A stretch of DNA of 64,000 bases, taken from Limnochorda sp. L945t. GTDB lineage: Bacteria > Bacillota > Limnochordia > Limnochordales > Geochordaceae. Below the pieces are notes generated by a model that saw only the letters and a list, made by a program, of their open reading frames with translations, searched no databases and was not told the origin of the DNA. The position numbers were made by a program, and so were the translations under genes. The stretch spans positions 620,001-684,000 of the forward strand of contig NZ_CP141615.1 of NCBI RefSeq assembly GCF_035593305.1, written 5' to 3'. Numbering within the stretch: position 1 is the stretch's first letter; the number at the start of each line of letters is the position of its first letter. Below are positions 1-8,071 of the stretch, in pieces.

Positions 1-1620
1 GCTGGAGGCGGTACCAACTCGTACCGCGAGATGGAGGATACGGACGTCCTGCTCCTCTGGGGTTCCAATGCCCGGGAGACGCACCCGGTCATGTTCTTGC
101 ACATGCTCCAAGGGGTGCGCCGGGGAACGCGCCTGTTCGTCATCGACCCGAGGAGGACGGCCAGCGTCGCGTACGCCCACCGGTGGCTGCCCGTCCGGGT
201 GGGCGCCGACGTCGCGCTGGCCAACGCCATGGGCCGGGTCATCATCGAAGAGGACCTGGCCCACCGCGAGTTCATCGAGGCGGCGACCGACGGCTTCGAG
301 GCGTACCGCCGCTCGGTCGAGCCGTACACCCTGGAGCGGGCGGAGGCGATCACGGGCGTGCCGGCGGCGCTCATCCGGGAGACGGCCATCGCCTACGCCA
401 CCGCGCCGCGGGCGATGATCGCCTGGACGCTCGGCATCACCGAGCACCACAACGCCACCGACAACGTCTTCGCCCTCATCGACCTGGCGCTTCTCACCGG
501 CCACGTCGGGCGCTACGGCTCCGGCCTCAACCCCTTACGCGGCCAGAACAACGTGCAGGGCGGAGGCGACATGGGCGCCCTGCCCAACCGCCTGCCGGGG
601 TTTCAGGATCTCACGGATCCCGCCGTGCGGCAGCGCTTCGAGCAGGCGTGGGGCTGCACCATCCCGCCGGAGCCCGGGCTGCACCAGACGGCCATGCTGG
701 AGGCCATGGAAAAAGGGGTCATCCGGGCCATGTACGTGGTCGGCGAAAACCCGGTGCGCTCCGAGGCCAACGGCGAGCGGGTGAGGCGGCTGTTCGAAGA
801 GCTGGACTTTCTCGTCGTGCAGGACATCTTCCTGACGGCCACCGGGGAGCTGGCCGACGTGGTGCTGCCGGCGGCGGTCGGATGGTGCGAGACGGAAGGG
901 ACCGTCACCTCGAGCGAACGCCGCGTCCGGCGGGTGCGAAAGGCGCTCGATCCTCCCGGCGAGGCCCGCGACGACATCGAGATCCTGCAGATGGTGGCCC
1001 GGCGGATGGGCTTCGACTGGCACTACGCCGGCGCCGAGGATGTCTGGAACGAACTGCGCAGCCTCTCGCCCATCCACCGCGGCATGAGCTACCGGCGGCT
1101 GGAGGCGATGAACGGCCTGCAGTGGCCGTGTCCCTCGGAAGACCACCCGGGGGAGACGTTCCTGCACGCTCGCCTCTGGAAACGCCCGGTCGAGGGGCCC
1201 CGGGCGCGGTTCATGCCGGTCGAGTGGGCGCCGCCGGTCGAACGACCCGACGCCGGCTACCCGTTCCTGCTCACCACGGGGCGGAGGCTCGAACAGTTCA
1301 ATACAGGCGTGCAGACGGCCCGGTATGCCGTTCCGTGGGGCCATGAGGAGCGGCTGTTGATCCATCCCGACGACGCGGCCCGCCTCGGCGTGAGCGACGG
1401 GCAGTGGGTGCGGGTCTGTTCCCGCAGGGGCGAGGTGAACGTGCGGGCGGCGCTGAGCCGGGTGGTGCAGCCCGGCCTCGTCTTCCTGACGTTGCACTCG
1501 CCCGAACAGGTGGCTACCAACCGCTTGACCATCGACGCCACGGACCCGAAGGCGGGGACCGCGGAGTTCAAGGCGACGGCGGTCTGCATCGAGCCCGTGC
1601 GGGAGGAGGTGGGGGCGTGA
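1..1620 (+). CDS. fdhA: Formate dehydrogenase catalytic (molybdopterin) subunit, 5' partial
   Basis: This frame is open from base 1, so the gene begins before the window. The 539 visible residues cover most of the molybdopterin oxidoreductase domain and the C-terminal molybdopterin dinucleotide-binding domain. Family-typical stretches are TNSYREMEDTD, WGSNARETHP, GQNNVQGGGDMGALPN, GENPVRSEAN, ADVVLPAAVGWCETEGTVTSSERR and, near the C-terminus, LLTTGRRLEQFNTG. The enzyme oxidises formate to CO2, or the reverse, at a Mo or W bis-dinucleotide centre. In this family the Sec/Cys active-site residue lies some 15-25 residues before the TNS(Y/I)-x-E motif, just upstream of base 1, so selenocysteine use cannot be seen. 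The stop overlaps the GTG of the next gene (GTGA), indicating coupling to the diaphorase. The dedicated selenium genes nearby suggest, but do not prove, a Sec-containing enzyme. Confidence 0.93.
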   Translation, partial: AGGGTNSYREMEDTDVLLLWGSNARETHPVMFLHMLQGVRRGTRLFVIDPRRTASVAYAHRWLPVRVGADVALANAMGRVIIEEDLAHREFIEAATDGFEAYRRSVEPYTLERAEAITGVPAALIRETAIAYATAPRAMIAWTLGITEHHNATDNVFALIDLALLTGHVGRYGSGLNPLRGQNNVQGGGDMGALPNRLPGFQDLTDPAVRQRFEQAWGCTIPPEPGLHQTAMLEAMEKGVIRAMYVVGENPVRSEANGERVRRLFEELDFLVVQDIFLTATGELADVVLPAAVGWCETEGTVTSSERRVRRVRKALDPPGEARDDIEILQMVARRMGFDWHYAGAEDVWNELRSLSPIHRGMSYRRLEAMNGLQWPCPSEDHPGETFLHARLWKRPVEGPRARFMPVEWAPPVERPDAGYPFLLTTGRRLEQFNTGVQTARYAVPWGHEERLLIHPDDAARLGVSDGQWVRVCSRRGEVNVRAALSRVVQPGLVFLTLHSPEQVATNRLTIDATDPKAGTAEFKATAVCIEPVREEVGA

Positions 1621-3563
1621 GCCAGGGCCCGGTCGCGCCGGCGCCGGGGAGAGGAGTAGACCTCTCCCGGCTGGAGCGGATGCCCGACCCGGAGCCGGAT
1701 GAGGCCGTGGCGCTCCAGGAGGTGTGGCGCGAGGTGGCTCCGGAGAGCCGCAGGGGCCGCCGCGATTTGCTGCTGCCGGCGCTGCAGGCGCTCCAGCGCG
1801 CCAGGGGGTGGGTCTCGTATCCGGCCCTGGCGGCGGTGTGCCGGGAGCTCGGCGTGCCGCTTGCGGACGCCTACGGCGTTGCTGCCTTTTACGCGCTGCT
1901 TCGCACCGAGCCTGGCCCGCGGCACATCGTCCACCTGTGCGACGACGTGGCGTGCATGCGCCGGGGGGCGGACCGGCTGGCCGCCCGCTTGCGCGAGCGC
2001 CTGGGCCCGCCGCTGCACGGTCCGGAGCATGGGGGGCTTCGCGGCCTGCCGGGCTCGGCCCGCCTGTCCGGCGCGCACGGCGACGGGGCCTCGCCGGGCG
2101 CCGCCGCTTCCGTCGGGTGGGCTTTTTCGCCGTGCCTGGGCCAGTGTGACCGGGCGCCTGCCGCGCTGGCCGGCGACGAGGTGTGGGGGGAGTTGACCCC
2201 GGAGGGGCTGGAGGCAGGCCTGCGAGACCTGGAGGCGGCCGGGCATCCGGAAGGCGCAAGAGGTGAGCCGGACGGTGCGGCCGCCGAGGCGCCGCTGCTC
2301 GCCGGTGGCTCGCCCGGCGTCCCCGGCCCGCGCGCCGGCTGCATGGGAGAGGCCACGCCCCTGCTGCTCGAGCGGGTGCTCTCGGGCGGTGCGACCACCC
2401 TCGACGCGTATCTCGCCCGGGGCGGGTATCAGGCGTTACGACGCGCCCGTGAGCTGGGTCCCGGGGGGGCCATGGCCGAGGTCGAAAGGGCCCGCCTCCT
2501 GGGGCGAGGCGGCGCTGCCTTCCCGTCCTCCCGTAAGTGGGCGGCCGTGGCCCGGGAGCCGGGGCCCCGGTACGTGGTCTGCAACGCGGACGAAAGCGAA
2601 CCCGGCACGTTCAAGGATCGGGTGCTGCTCGAGCTCGACCCGTTCGCCGTGCTCGAGGGCATGACCATCGCCGCCTTTGCCACGGGGGCCGAACGGGGCT
2701 GGATCTATGTGCGCGGCGAGTACCCCGATGCGTACCGCTCCATACGGCGGGCCGTCGAGGAGGCGAGGGCACGAGGGTACCTCGGGCACCACCTGCTGGG
2801 AGCCGACTGGAGCTTCGACGTGGAGGTGCGCAGGGGAGCCGGAGCCTACGTGTGCGGGGAAGAGACGGCTCTCTTCAACTCCATCGAAGGCCTGCGCGGG
2901 GAGCCGAGGGCACGGCCGCCCTTCCCGACCCAGCGGGGGCTCTTCGGCCGGCCCACCGTCATCCACAACGTGGAGACACTGGCCTCCGTCGTGCCCATCC
3001 TGCTGCGGGGCGGGAAGTGGTACGGCGCGCTCGGCACGGCCCGCTCGGCCGGCACCAAGCTGGTCTCGGTGAGCGGGGACGTGGCGGTGCCGGGGCTGTA
3101 CGAGGTGCCCTTCGGCACCCCCATCCGGGCCATCCTGGAGGAGCTGGCCGGCGGTGCGCCCGGAGGCCGGCGCATCCAGGCCGTCCTGTGCGGAGGCGCG
3201 GCCGGCACGTTCCTTTTCCCCGAGGAGCTCGACACGCCCCTGGCCTTCGAGACCCTGCAGGCCATCGGCGGCACCGTAGGCTCGGGAGCTCTGGTGGTGC
3301 TGGACGAGACGGCCGATCTGTGGGAGGTGGCCGAGCGCATCGCCCGCTTCTTCAAAGAAGAGTCGTGCGGCCAGTGCGTACCCTGCCGGGTGGGCACCCG
3401 CCGCCAGTGGGAACTGGTCCGGGCCATCCGCCGGCAGGGCGGCCGGGTGGACGGTGCCCTGCGGGCCCTCTTCGACGACCTGGCCCGGGTGATGCGGGAC
3501 AGCTCGATCTGCGGGCTCGGGCAGCTTGCCCCCAACGCGCTGGCCAGCCTCGTGCGGAGGTGA
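1617..3563 (+). CDS. NuoE-NuoF fusion, diaphorase subunit of formate dehydrogenase
   Basis: This 648-residue protein joins two subunits that are usually separate. The first ~190 residues are a NuoE/HoxE-type thioredoxin-like [2Fe-2S] domain with C108-x4-C113 and C173-x3-C177. An alanine/proline-rich linker follows, then a NuoF/HoxF domain with the FMN/NAD-binding stretch LGRGGAAFPSSRKW..VVCNADESEPGTFKDR and the Rossmann-like GAGAYVCGEETAL region. The C-terminal [4Fe-4S] motif is C584-G-Q-C587-V-P-C590 with C632. It should pass electrons between NAD(P)H and the formate dehydrogenase. The GTG start overlaps the preceding stop by four bases. The frame has no internal stop, so this is a true fusion rather than adjacent genes. 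Whether the acceptor is NAD+ or NADP+, and whether it bifurcates with ferredoxin, cannot be read from sequence. Confidence 0.93.
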   Translation: MSQGPVAPAPGRGVDLSRLERMPDPEPDEAVALQEVWREVAPESRRGRRDLLLPALQALQRARGWVSYPALAAVCRELGVPLADAYGVAAFYALLRTEPGPRHIVHLCDDVACMRRGADRLAARLRERLGPPLHGPEHGGLRGLPGSARLSGAHGDGASPGAAASVGWAFSPCLGQCDRAPAALAGDEVWGELTPEGLEAGLRDLEAAGHPEGARGEPDGAAAEAPLLAGGSPGVPGPRAGCMGEATPLLLERVLSGGATTLDAYLARGGYQALRRARELGPGGAMAEVERARLLGRGGAAFPSSRKWAAVAREPGPRYVVCNADESEPGTFKDRVLLELDPFAVLEGMTIAAFATGAERGWIYVRGEYPDAYRSIRRAVEEARARGYLGHHLLGADWSFDVEVRRGAGAYVCGEETALFNSIEGLRGEPRARPPFPTQRGLFGRPTVIHNVETLASVVPILLRGGKWYGALGTARSAGTKLVSVSGDVAVPGLYEVPFGTPIRAILEELAGGAPGGRRIQAVLCGGAAGTFLFPEELDTPLAFETLQAIGGTVGSGALVVLDETADLWEVAERIARFFKEESCGQCVPCRVGTRRQWELVRAIRRQGGRVDGALRALFDDLARVMRDSSICGLGQLAPNALASLVRR

Positions 3564-3570
3564 GGGAGCC

Positions 3571-4458
3571 TTGCGCCTGACCATCGACGGCCACCCGGTA
3601 GAGGGCCCACCCGGCAGTACCATCCTGGAGGCGGCCCGCTCGGTGGGCGTCCCCATCCCCACCGTTTGCTACCACGAGACCCTGGAGCCCATCGGGGCGT
3701 GCCGGGTCTGCGTAGTGGAAGTGGAGGGGGCACGGACGCTGGTCCCGGCGTGCCAGCGGCGGGTGGAGGAGGGGATGGTCGTCCGCACCGATACAGAGCG
3801 GGTGCGGGCCAACCGCCGGATGGTCGTGGAGCTCCTCGAGAGCTCGGCCGACACGCGCCTCGCCCCGGAGATCGGGCGCCTCGCCTCCGAGCTCGGCGCC
3901 GACCCTGGGCGATGGGCTTCGCTGCAGCACGAAAAGCCGCTGCCGGCCCGCGGCCCCAAGCTGGACAACGAGCTCTACGTCCGAGAACCGGACCGCTGTA
4001 TCCTCTGCTATCGCTGCGTCAAAGCCTGCGGAGAGCAGGTGCAAAACACCTTTGCCATCGCCGTGGCGGGCCGCGGCTACGAGGCGCGGATCGACCCGGG
4101 ATTCGACCTGCCCCTGCCGGACTCGGCCTGCGTCTTTTGCGGCAACTGCGTCGCCGTCTGCCCGACGGAGGCCCTGACCTTTCGCACCCAGTGGGAGATG
4201 CGGCGAGACGGGGCGTGGGACGAGTCCCGCCAGCGTACCGTCACCACGGTCTGCCCCTATTGCGGGGTGGGCTGCCAGCTACAGCTCACCGTCCAGGACA
4301 ACCGCATCGTGAAGGTCACCGCCCCGGTGGACGACCCGACCACCCGCGGCTACCTGTGCATCAAGGGGCGCTTCGGGTGGCAGTACGTGCACGCGGGGCT
4401 GCAAACTGCTCCGGAGGCCCTTCCGAAGGCGCAGACCGATGCCCGGCGCACGGCGTGA
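3571..4458 (+). CDS. NuoG/FdhA-type N-terminal iron-sulfur module ending in the molybdopterin Fe4S4 domain
   Basis: This 295-residue protein starts at TTG 3571 with GGAGG 10 bases upstream; no closer ATG or GTG is in frame. In order it carries a plant-type [2Fe-2S] ferredoxin domain (C33, GACRVC, VPAC), the NuoG His-Cys [4Fe-4S] region, a two-cluster ferredoxin domain (CILCYRCVKAC and CVFCGNCVAVCP), and then the opening Fe4S4 domain of a molybdopterin oxidoreductase (CPYCGVGC...GYLCIKGRFGWQYVH). The protein stops where a full formate dehydrogenase would continue into its catalytic domain. It follows the NuoE-NuoF fusion by 7 bases, so it probably wires the diaphorase to the catalytic subunit, much as HoxU does in hydrogenases. 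It may be one half of a split FdhA, a duplicated N-terminus, or a remnant. The first gene's N-terminus is needed to decide. Confidence 0.85.
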   Translation: MRLTIDGHPVEGPPGSTILEAARSVGVPIPTVCYHETLEPIGACRVCVVEVEGARTLVPACQRRVEEGMVVRTDTERVRANRRMVVELLESSADTRLAPEIGRLASELGADPGRWASLQHEKPLPARGPKLDNELYVREPDRCILCYRCVKACGEQVQNTFAIAVAGRGYEARIDPGFDLPLPDSACVFCGNCVAVCPTEALTFRTQWEMRRDGAWDESRQRTVTTVCPYCGVGCQLQLTVQDNRIVKVTAPVDDPTTRGYLCIKGRFGWQYVHAGLQTAPEALPKAQTDARRTA

Positions 4459-4466
4459 GCAGCCGG

Positions 4467-4567
4467 TGGCGGAAGGACGTGGGAATCGAACCCACCGAGA
4501 GACGCGACACGCGCCCCTCCCGAAGGGTTTGAAGCCCTCGGGGCCCACCAGGAGCCCATGTCCCTCC
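4467..4567 (-). tRNA. selC: tRNA-Sec (UCA), selenocysteine tRNA
   Basis: Read on the minus strand this is a selenocysteine tRNA. The acceptor arm is 8 bp (GGAGGGAC with GUCCUUCC, one G-U pair), followed by a G discriminator and an encoded CCA. The D arm has 6 bp (GGGCUC with GGGCCC) and a short loop. The anticodon loop CUUCAAA gives a UCA anticodon that reads UGA. The variable arm has about 10 paired bases (GAGGGGCGCG with CGCGUCUCUC), and the T arm is GUGGG-UUCGAUU-CCCAC. An 8+5 acceptor/T stack, 6-bp D stem and long variable arm are diagnostic for bacterial tRNA-Sec. It sits between the iron-sulfur module and selA but is transcribed against them. No convincing promoter is visible in the ~125 bases between its 5' end and the selA start. 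Confidence 0.95.
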
Positions 4568-4692
4568 GCGCATCAGCTTAGCGGATATCAGGAGGAGTTA
4601 GCAAACGCTTTACGAAGGCGTACCTACCCCGCGCGCACCGGCCCGCCGCCCTCACGACGGTGCCGGGCGGCGCGGGGTGGGGAGGCCGGGCC

Positions 4693-6111
4693 GTGGAGGC
4701 GGAGGATGCGCGCAGGGCGCTGCCGTCGGTCGACGAGGCCTTGCACCAGGCTGCCGTCCGGGAAACGACGAGCCGGTTGCCGAGGCCCCTGGCGGTGCGG
4801 GTGGTCCGGGAGGCCATCGACGCCGTGCGGGAGCGCCTGGAGGACGGCGGGGCCGGTGAGCCGGTGGAAGGCCTGGTGCAGGCGGAGGTGCGGCGCAGGG
4901 CCGAGGAGCTGGCGGCGCGCCGCCTGCAACCGGTCATCAACGCGACCGGCGTGGTGATCCACACCAACCTGGGCCGCGCCCCGTTGCCGCAGGCAGCCGT
5001 CCGGGCCATCGCGGAGGTGGCCCAGGGTTACTCCAACCTGGAGTGGGACATCCTCTCCGGCCGGCGAGGACGGCGCGACACTCGTATCGAGCCCCTGTTG
5101 CAGGCGCTCACCGGCGCAGAGGCCGGGCTCGTGGTCAACAACAATGCGGCCGCGGTGCTCCTGGTGCTCGCCGCGGTCGCCCGGGGGCGGGAGGTCATCG
5201 TCTCCCGGGGCGAGCTCGTCGAGATCGGCGACTCCTTTCGCATCCCCGAGATCATCGCCCACAGCGGTTGTGTGCTCAAAGAGGTGGGCACCACCAACCG
5301 CACCCGGCCCGATGACTATGAAAAGGCCATAGGCCCCCAGACCGGCGCCATCCTCAAGGCTCACCCGAGCAACTACCGCATCGTGGGCTTCACGGAGTCG
5401 GTAGAGGCCCGCACGCTCGCCGAGATGGCCCACCGGCGGGGGCTGTTGCTCCTGGTCGACCTGGGTTCGGGGGCCATGGTGCCGAGCGAGGCGTGGGGGG
5501 CCGGTTCGCACGAGCCGACCGCCCGGGAGATGGTGGAAGCCGGGGCGGATGCGGTCATGTTCAGCGGCGACAAGCTCCTGGGAGGGCCGCAGGCGGGCAT
5601 CGTGGCAGGGCGGCGAGACGTGGTGCAAATGGCCCGGCGCCACCCGCTCTTCAGAGCCGTGCGGGTCGGGAAGCTCACCCTGGCCGCGCTGGCCGCCGTC
5701 CTCGACCTCTACCTGGAGGGCCGGGTGACGGACGTGCCGGTCTGGGAGATGCTCCACCGCGCGCAGGACCAGCTCCTGGAGCGGGCGCACCGCCTGGCCG
5801 AGGCCATCCGGCAGCGCCTGGCGGGAGAGCTGGAGCAGGCGGTAACGGTGCGGGCCGTCGCGATGGAGGCGGAGGTGGGGGGCGGATCCCTTCCCGGGGC
5901 GGCGCTCCCGTCGGCAGGGGTCGAGATCGCTGCGGCGGGCGACGAGGGTCTTGCCGAGTGCCTGGCCCGGGCGCTGCGCCTGGGCAGGCCCCCGGTGGTG
6001 GGGAGGATCGAGCGGGAGCGGCTGGTGCTCGATCTGCGCACGGTATGGCCGGAGCAGGACGAGGCGGTCGCCGAGGCGGCCGCGCGGGCGGTGCGAGCGT
6101 GCCGGTCCTAG
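4693..6111 (+). CDS. selA: L-seryl-tRNA(Sec) selenium transferase
   Basis: SelA converts Ser-tRNA-Sec to Sec-tRNA-Sec using selenophosphate, in a PLP-dependent reaction on a large homo-oligomer. The 472-residue protein has the family-typical start RALPSVDEAL, NATGVVIHTNLGRAPL, the SGRRGRRD stretch and the PLP-lysine segment MFSGDKLLGGPQAG, with Lys294 as the likely Schiff-base residue. I chose GTG 4693 because GGAGG ends 7 bases before it and the product then matches normal SelA length; GTG 4660 in the same frame would add 11 residues. The gene overlaps selB by 13 bases and lies next to tRNA-Sec, forming a compact selenocysteine operon. Confidence 0.96.
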   Translation: MEAEDARRALPSVDEALHQAAVRETTSRLPRPLAVRVVREAIDAVRERLEDGGAGEPVEGLVQAEVRRRAEELAARRLQPVINATGVVIHTNLGRAPLPQAAVRAIAEVAQGYSNLEWDILSGRRGRRDTRIEPLLQALTGAEAGLVVNNNAAAVLLVLAAVARGREVIVSRGELVEIGDSFRIPEIIAHSGCVLKEVGTTNRTRPDDYEKAIGPQTGAILKAHPSNYRIVGFTESVEARTLAEMAHRRGLLLLVDLGSGAMVPSEAWGAGSHEPTAREMVEAGADAVMFSGDKLLGGPQAGIVAGRRDVVQMARRHPLFRAVRVGKLTLAALAAVLDLYLEGRVTDVPVWEMLHRAQDQLLERAHRLAEAIRQRLAGELEQAVTVRAVAMEAEVGGGSLPGAALPSAGVEIAAAGDEGLAECLARALRLGRPPVVGRIERERLVLDLRTVWPEQDEAVAEAAARAVRACRS

Positions 6112-8036
6112 CGACGGCGGGACACGTGGATCACGGCAAGAGCACCCTCATCCGGGCGCTGACCGGCACCGACCCCGACCGGCTGCCCGAGGAGAAGGCC
6201 CGGGGCATGACCATCGACCTGGGGTTCGCCTCCCTGGTGTTGCCGTCGGGGCGCCAGGTGGGGATCGTGGACGTCCCGGGCCACCAGCGGTTCATCCACA
6301 ACATGCTGGCGGGCCTGGGGGGCATCGACGCGGCGATGCTGGTGGTCGACCTTACCGAGGGCTGGATGCCCCAGACCGAGGAGCACGCCGAGATCCTCCG
6401 CCTGCTCCAGATCCCCCTGGCGGTGGTGGTCTTCACCAAGGCCGACCTGGTCGACGCCGAGTGGACCGAGATGGTGGCACAGGAGGTCCGGCGACACCTC
6501 GAGGAGCACCACTTCCACGGCGTACCGGCGCTGGCCGTCTCTGCCCCTGCCGGCCGGGGCCTCGAGGAGCTCCGGGCGCTGCTCGACCGCAGGCTTCAGG
6601 AGCTGGCGTCCGCCGAAGACCGTGGGTGGCCGCGGCTGTGGATCGATCGGGTCATCAAGATGAGAGGCACCGGCGTGGTGGTCACCGGGACGCTGGCCGG
6701 CGGCAGCCTCGTGCCCGGGCAGGAGGTGGGGATCCAGCCGGGAGGCCTGCGCGGGCGCATCCGGGGCCTGCAGAGCCACAACCGGCCGCTGTCGGCAGCC
6801 GCCCCGGGCGCCCGGGTGGCCGTCAACCTCCTGGGGGTCTCCTACGAACAGCTCAGCCGGGGCCAGGCCGTCGTGCACCCCGAAGACGAGGCCTTGAGCA
6901 AGACGCCGGTCGTGGAGTTGCGGGTGGCCCGCCATGCCGGCGCCGTCCGGACGGGGATGCGGCTTGCCTGCTTCGCCGGTTCGGCCGAGGTCATGGCCCG
7001 GGTACGGCTGCTGGGCGACGCGGGGGAGCTGGGACCGGCGGAGACGGGGCTCGCCCAGCTCTTGCTGGCCCACCCGCTTCCCCTGCGCTGGAGGGACCGC
7101 TTGATCTTGCGGGATCCGGGCCGGCAGGTGACGGCCGCGGGGGGCGTGGTCGCCGACCCTTCGGCCGATCCTCTGCGGGGCCGCAGGCTGGTGCGCCAGG
7201 TGGCGTCCCCCTCACGGGCATCCTGCCGGACCCTCCACGGCGCCTCCCGGCCGCCGGCCGACCCGGGGGCCATGCAGGCGCTTGCCTCGGGAGACGTGGA
7301 CGGCGCGGTCGAAGCCCTGGCGGCTACGTACGGGCCTCTGACCGCCGGGGAATTGGCCCGCCGTCTCCACCTCGCCCAGACGCCCGTCGACGAGGCGCTG
7401 GCCCGGCTGTCGGGCTCGGGACGGCTCGTGGCCCGGGGCCCCTTTTACCTCACCCCGGCGATGTGGGAGCGCGTGACGGGCGCCGTACATCGCACGCTGG
7501 GCGCCTATCATCGGGCGAACCCTCTTTCGCCGGGGCTGCCCCGCCAGACCCTGCTCTCCACGCTGGCCCTGGAGCCCAGGTTCTTCGACGTCGTGCTCGA
7601 AACCCTGGTGCGCCAGGGCGCGGTGGTGTGGGACAACCCCACCGTCCGGCTGCCGTCTTTCCAGCCCAGGCTTTCGCCCGAAGACGAAAAGGAGCGCCAC
7701 CGTCTGCTGGAACTGCTGGAGCGGCGAGGCTTCACGCCGCCTACCCTCGACGAGCTCACCCGTGACCAAGGCTTCTCGCTGCAGCTCATCCTGCTCCTCG
7801 TAGCCCAGGGCGAACTGGTGCGGGTGCACCAGGATCTGGTCTTCACCGCCGCCCGGATACGGCAACTGATGGAGCACGTCCGGGCCGTCGCCCGGCGCTC
7901 CGGTGGGCTGGTCGAGCCGGCCGCGGTGCGGGACGCGCTGGGTTCGACCCGGCGCTTCGTCATCCCGCTGCTCGAATACCTCGACCGGATAGGGTTCACC
8001 AGGAGAGCGGGGGACCGGCGGCAAATCGTGGAGTGA
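6099..8036 (+). CDS. selB: Selenocysteine-specific translation elongation factor SelB
   Basis: SelB is the GTPase that delivers Sec-tRNA-Sec to ribosomes stalled at a UGA followed by a SECIS hairpin. The 645-residue protein opens with the G1 motif GHVDHGKST, followed by the switch I region ARGMTIDLGF, the DVPGHQRF G3 motif and FTKADL as G4. EF-Tu-like domains II-III follow, then C-terminal winged-helix domains of about 200 residues that bind SECIS RNA. The GTG start at 6099 lies inside the end of selA, so the two genes are translationally coupled. SelD follows after 35 bases behind its own strong ribosome binding site. A full SelB, rather than a plain EF-Tu, confirms that UGA recoding is active here. 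Confidence 0.96.
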   Translation: MPVLATAGHVDHGKSTLIRALTGTDPDRLPEEKARGMTIDLGFASLVLPSGRQVGIVDVPGHQRFIHNMLAGLGGIDAAMLVVDLTEGWMPQTEEHAEILRLLQIPLAVVVFTKADLVDAEWTEMVAQEVRRHLEEHHFHGVPALAVSAPAGRGLEELRALLDRRLQELASAEDRGWPRLWIDRVIKMRGTGVVVTGTLAGGSLVPGQEVGIQPGGLRGRIRGLQSHNRPLSAAAPGARVAVNLLGVSYEQLSRGQAVVHPEDEALSKTPVVELRVARHAGAVRTGMRLACFAGSAEVMARVRLLGDAGELGPAETGLAQLLLAHPLPLRWRDRLILRDPGRQVTAAGGVVADPSADPLRGRRLVRQVASPSRASCRTLHGASRPPADPGAMQALASGDVDGAVEALAATYGPLTAGELARRLHLAQTPVDEALARLSGSGRLVARGPFYLTPAMWERVTGAVHRTLGAYHRANPLSPGLPRQTLLSTLALEPRFFDVVLETLVRQGAVVWDNPTVRLPSFQPRLSPEDEKERHRLLELLERRGFTPPTLDELTRDQGFSLQLILLLVAQGELVRVHQDLVFTAARIRQLMEHVRAVARRSGGLVEPAAVRDALGSTRRFVIPLLEYLDRIGFTRRAGDRRQIVE

Positions 8037-8071
8037 GGGCATGCCCGGGGCGGAAAGGAGGGTGGGCGGCC

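Noticed and set aside
4456-4532. Reading the UGA that ends the iron-sulfur module as selenocysteine
   Set aside because: Translation beyond it runs straight into the antisense tRNA-Sec gene, with no conserved domain, and the position matches no known Sec site.
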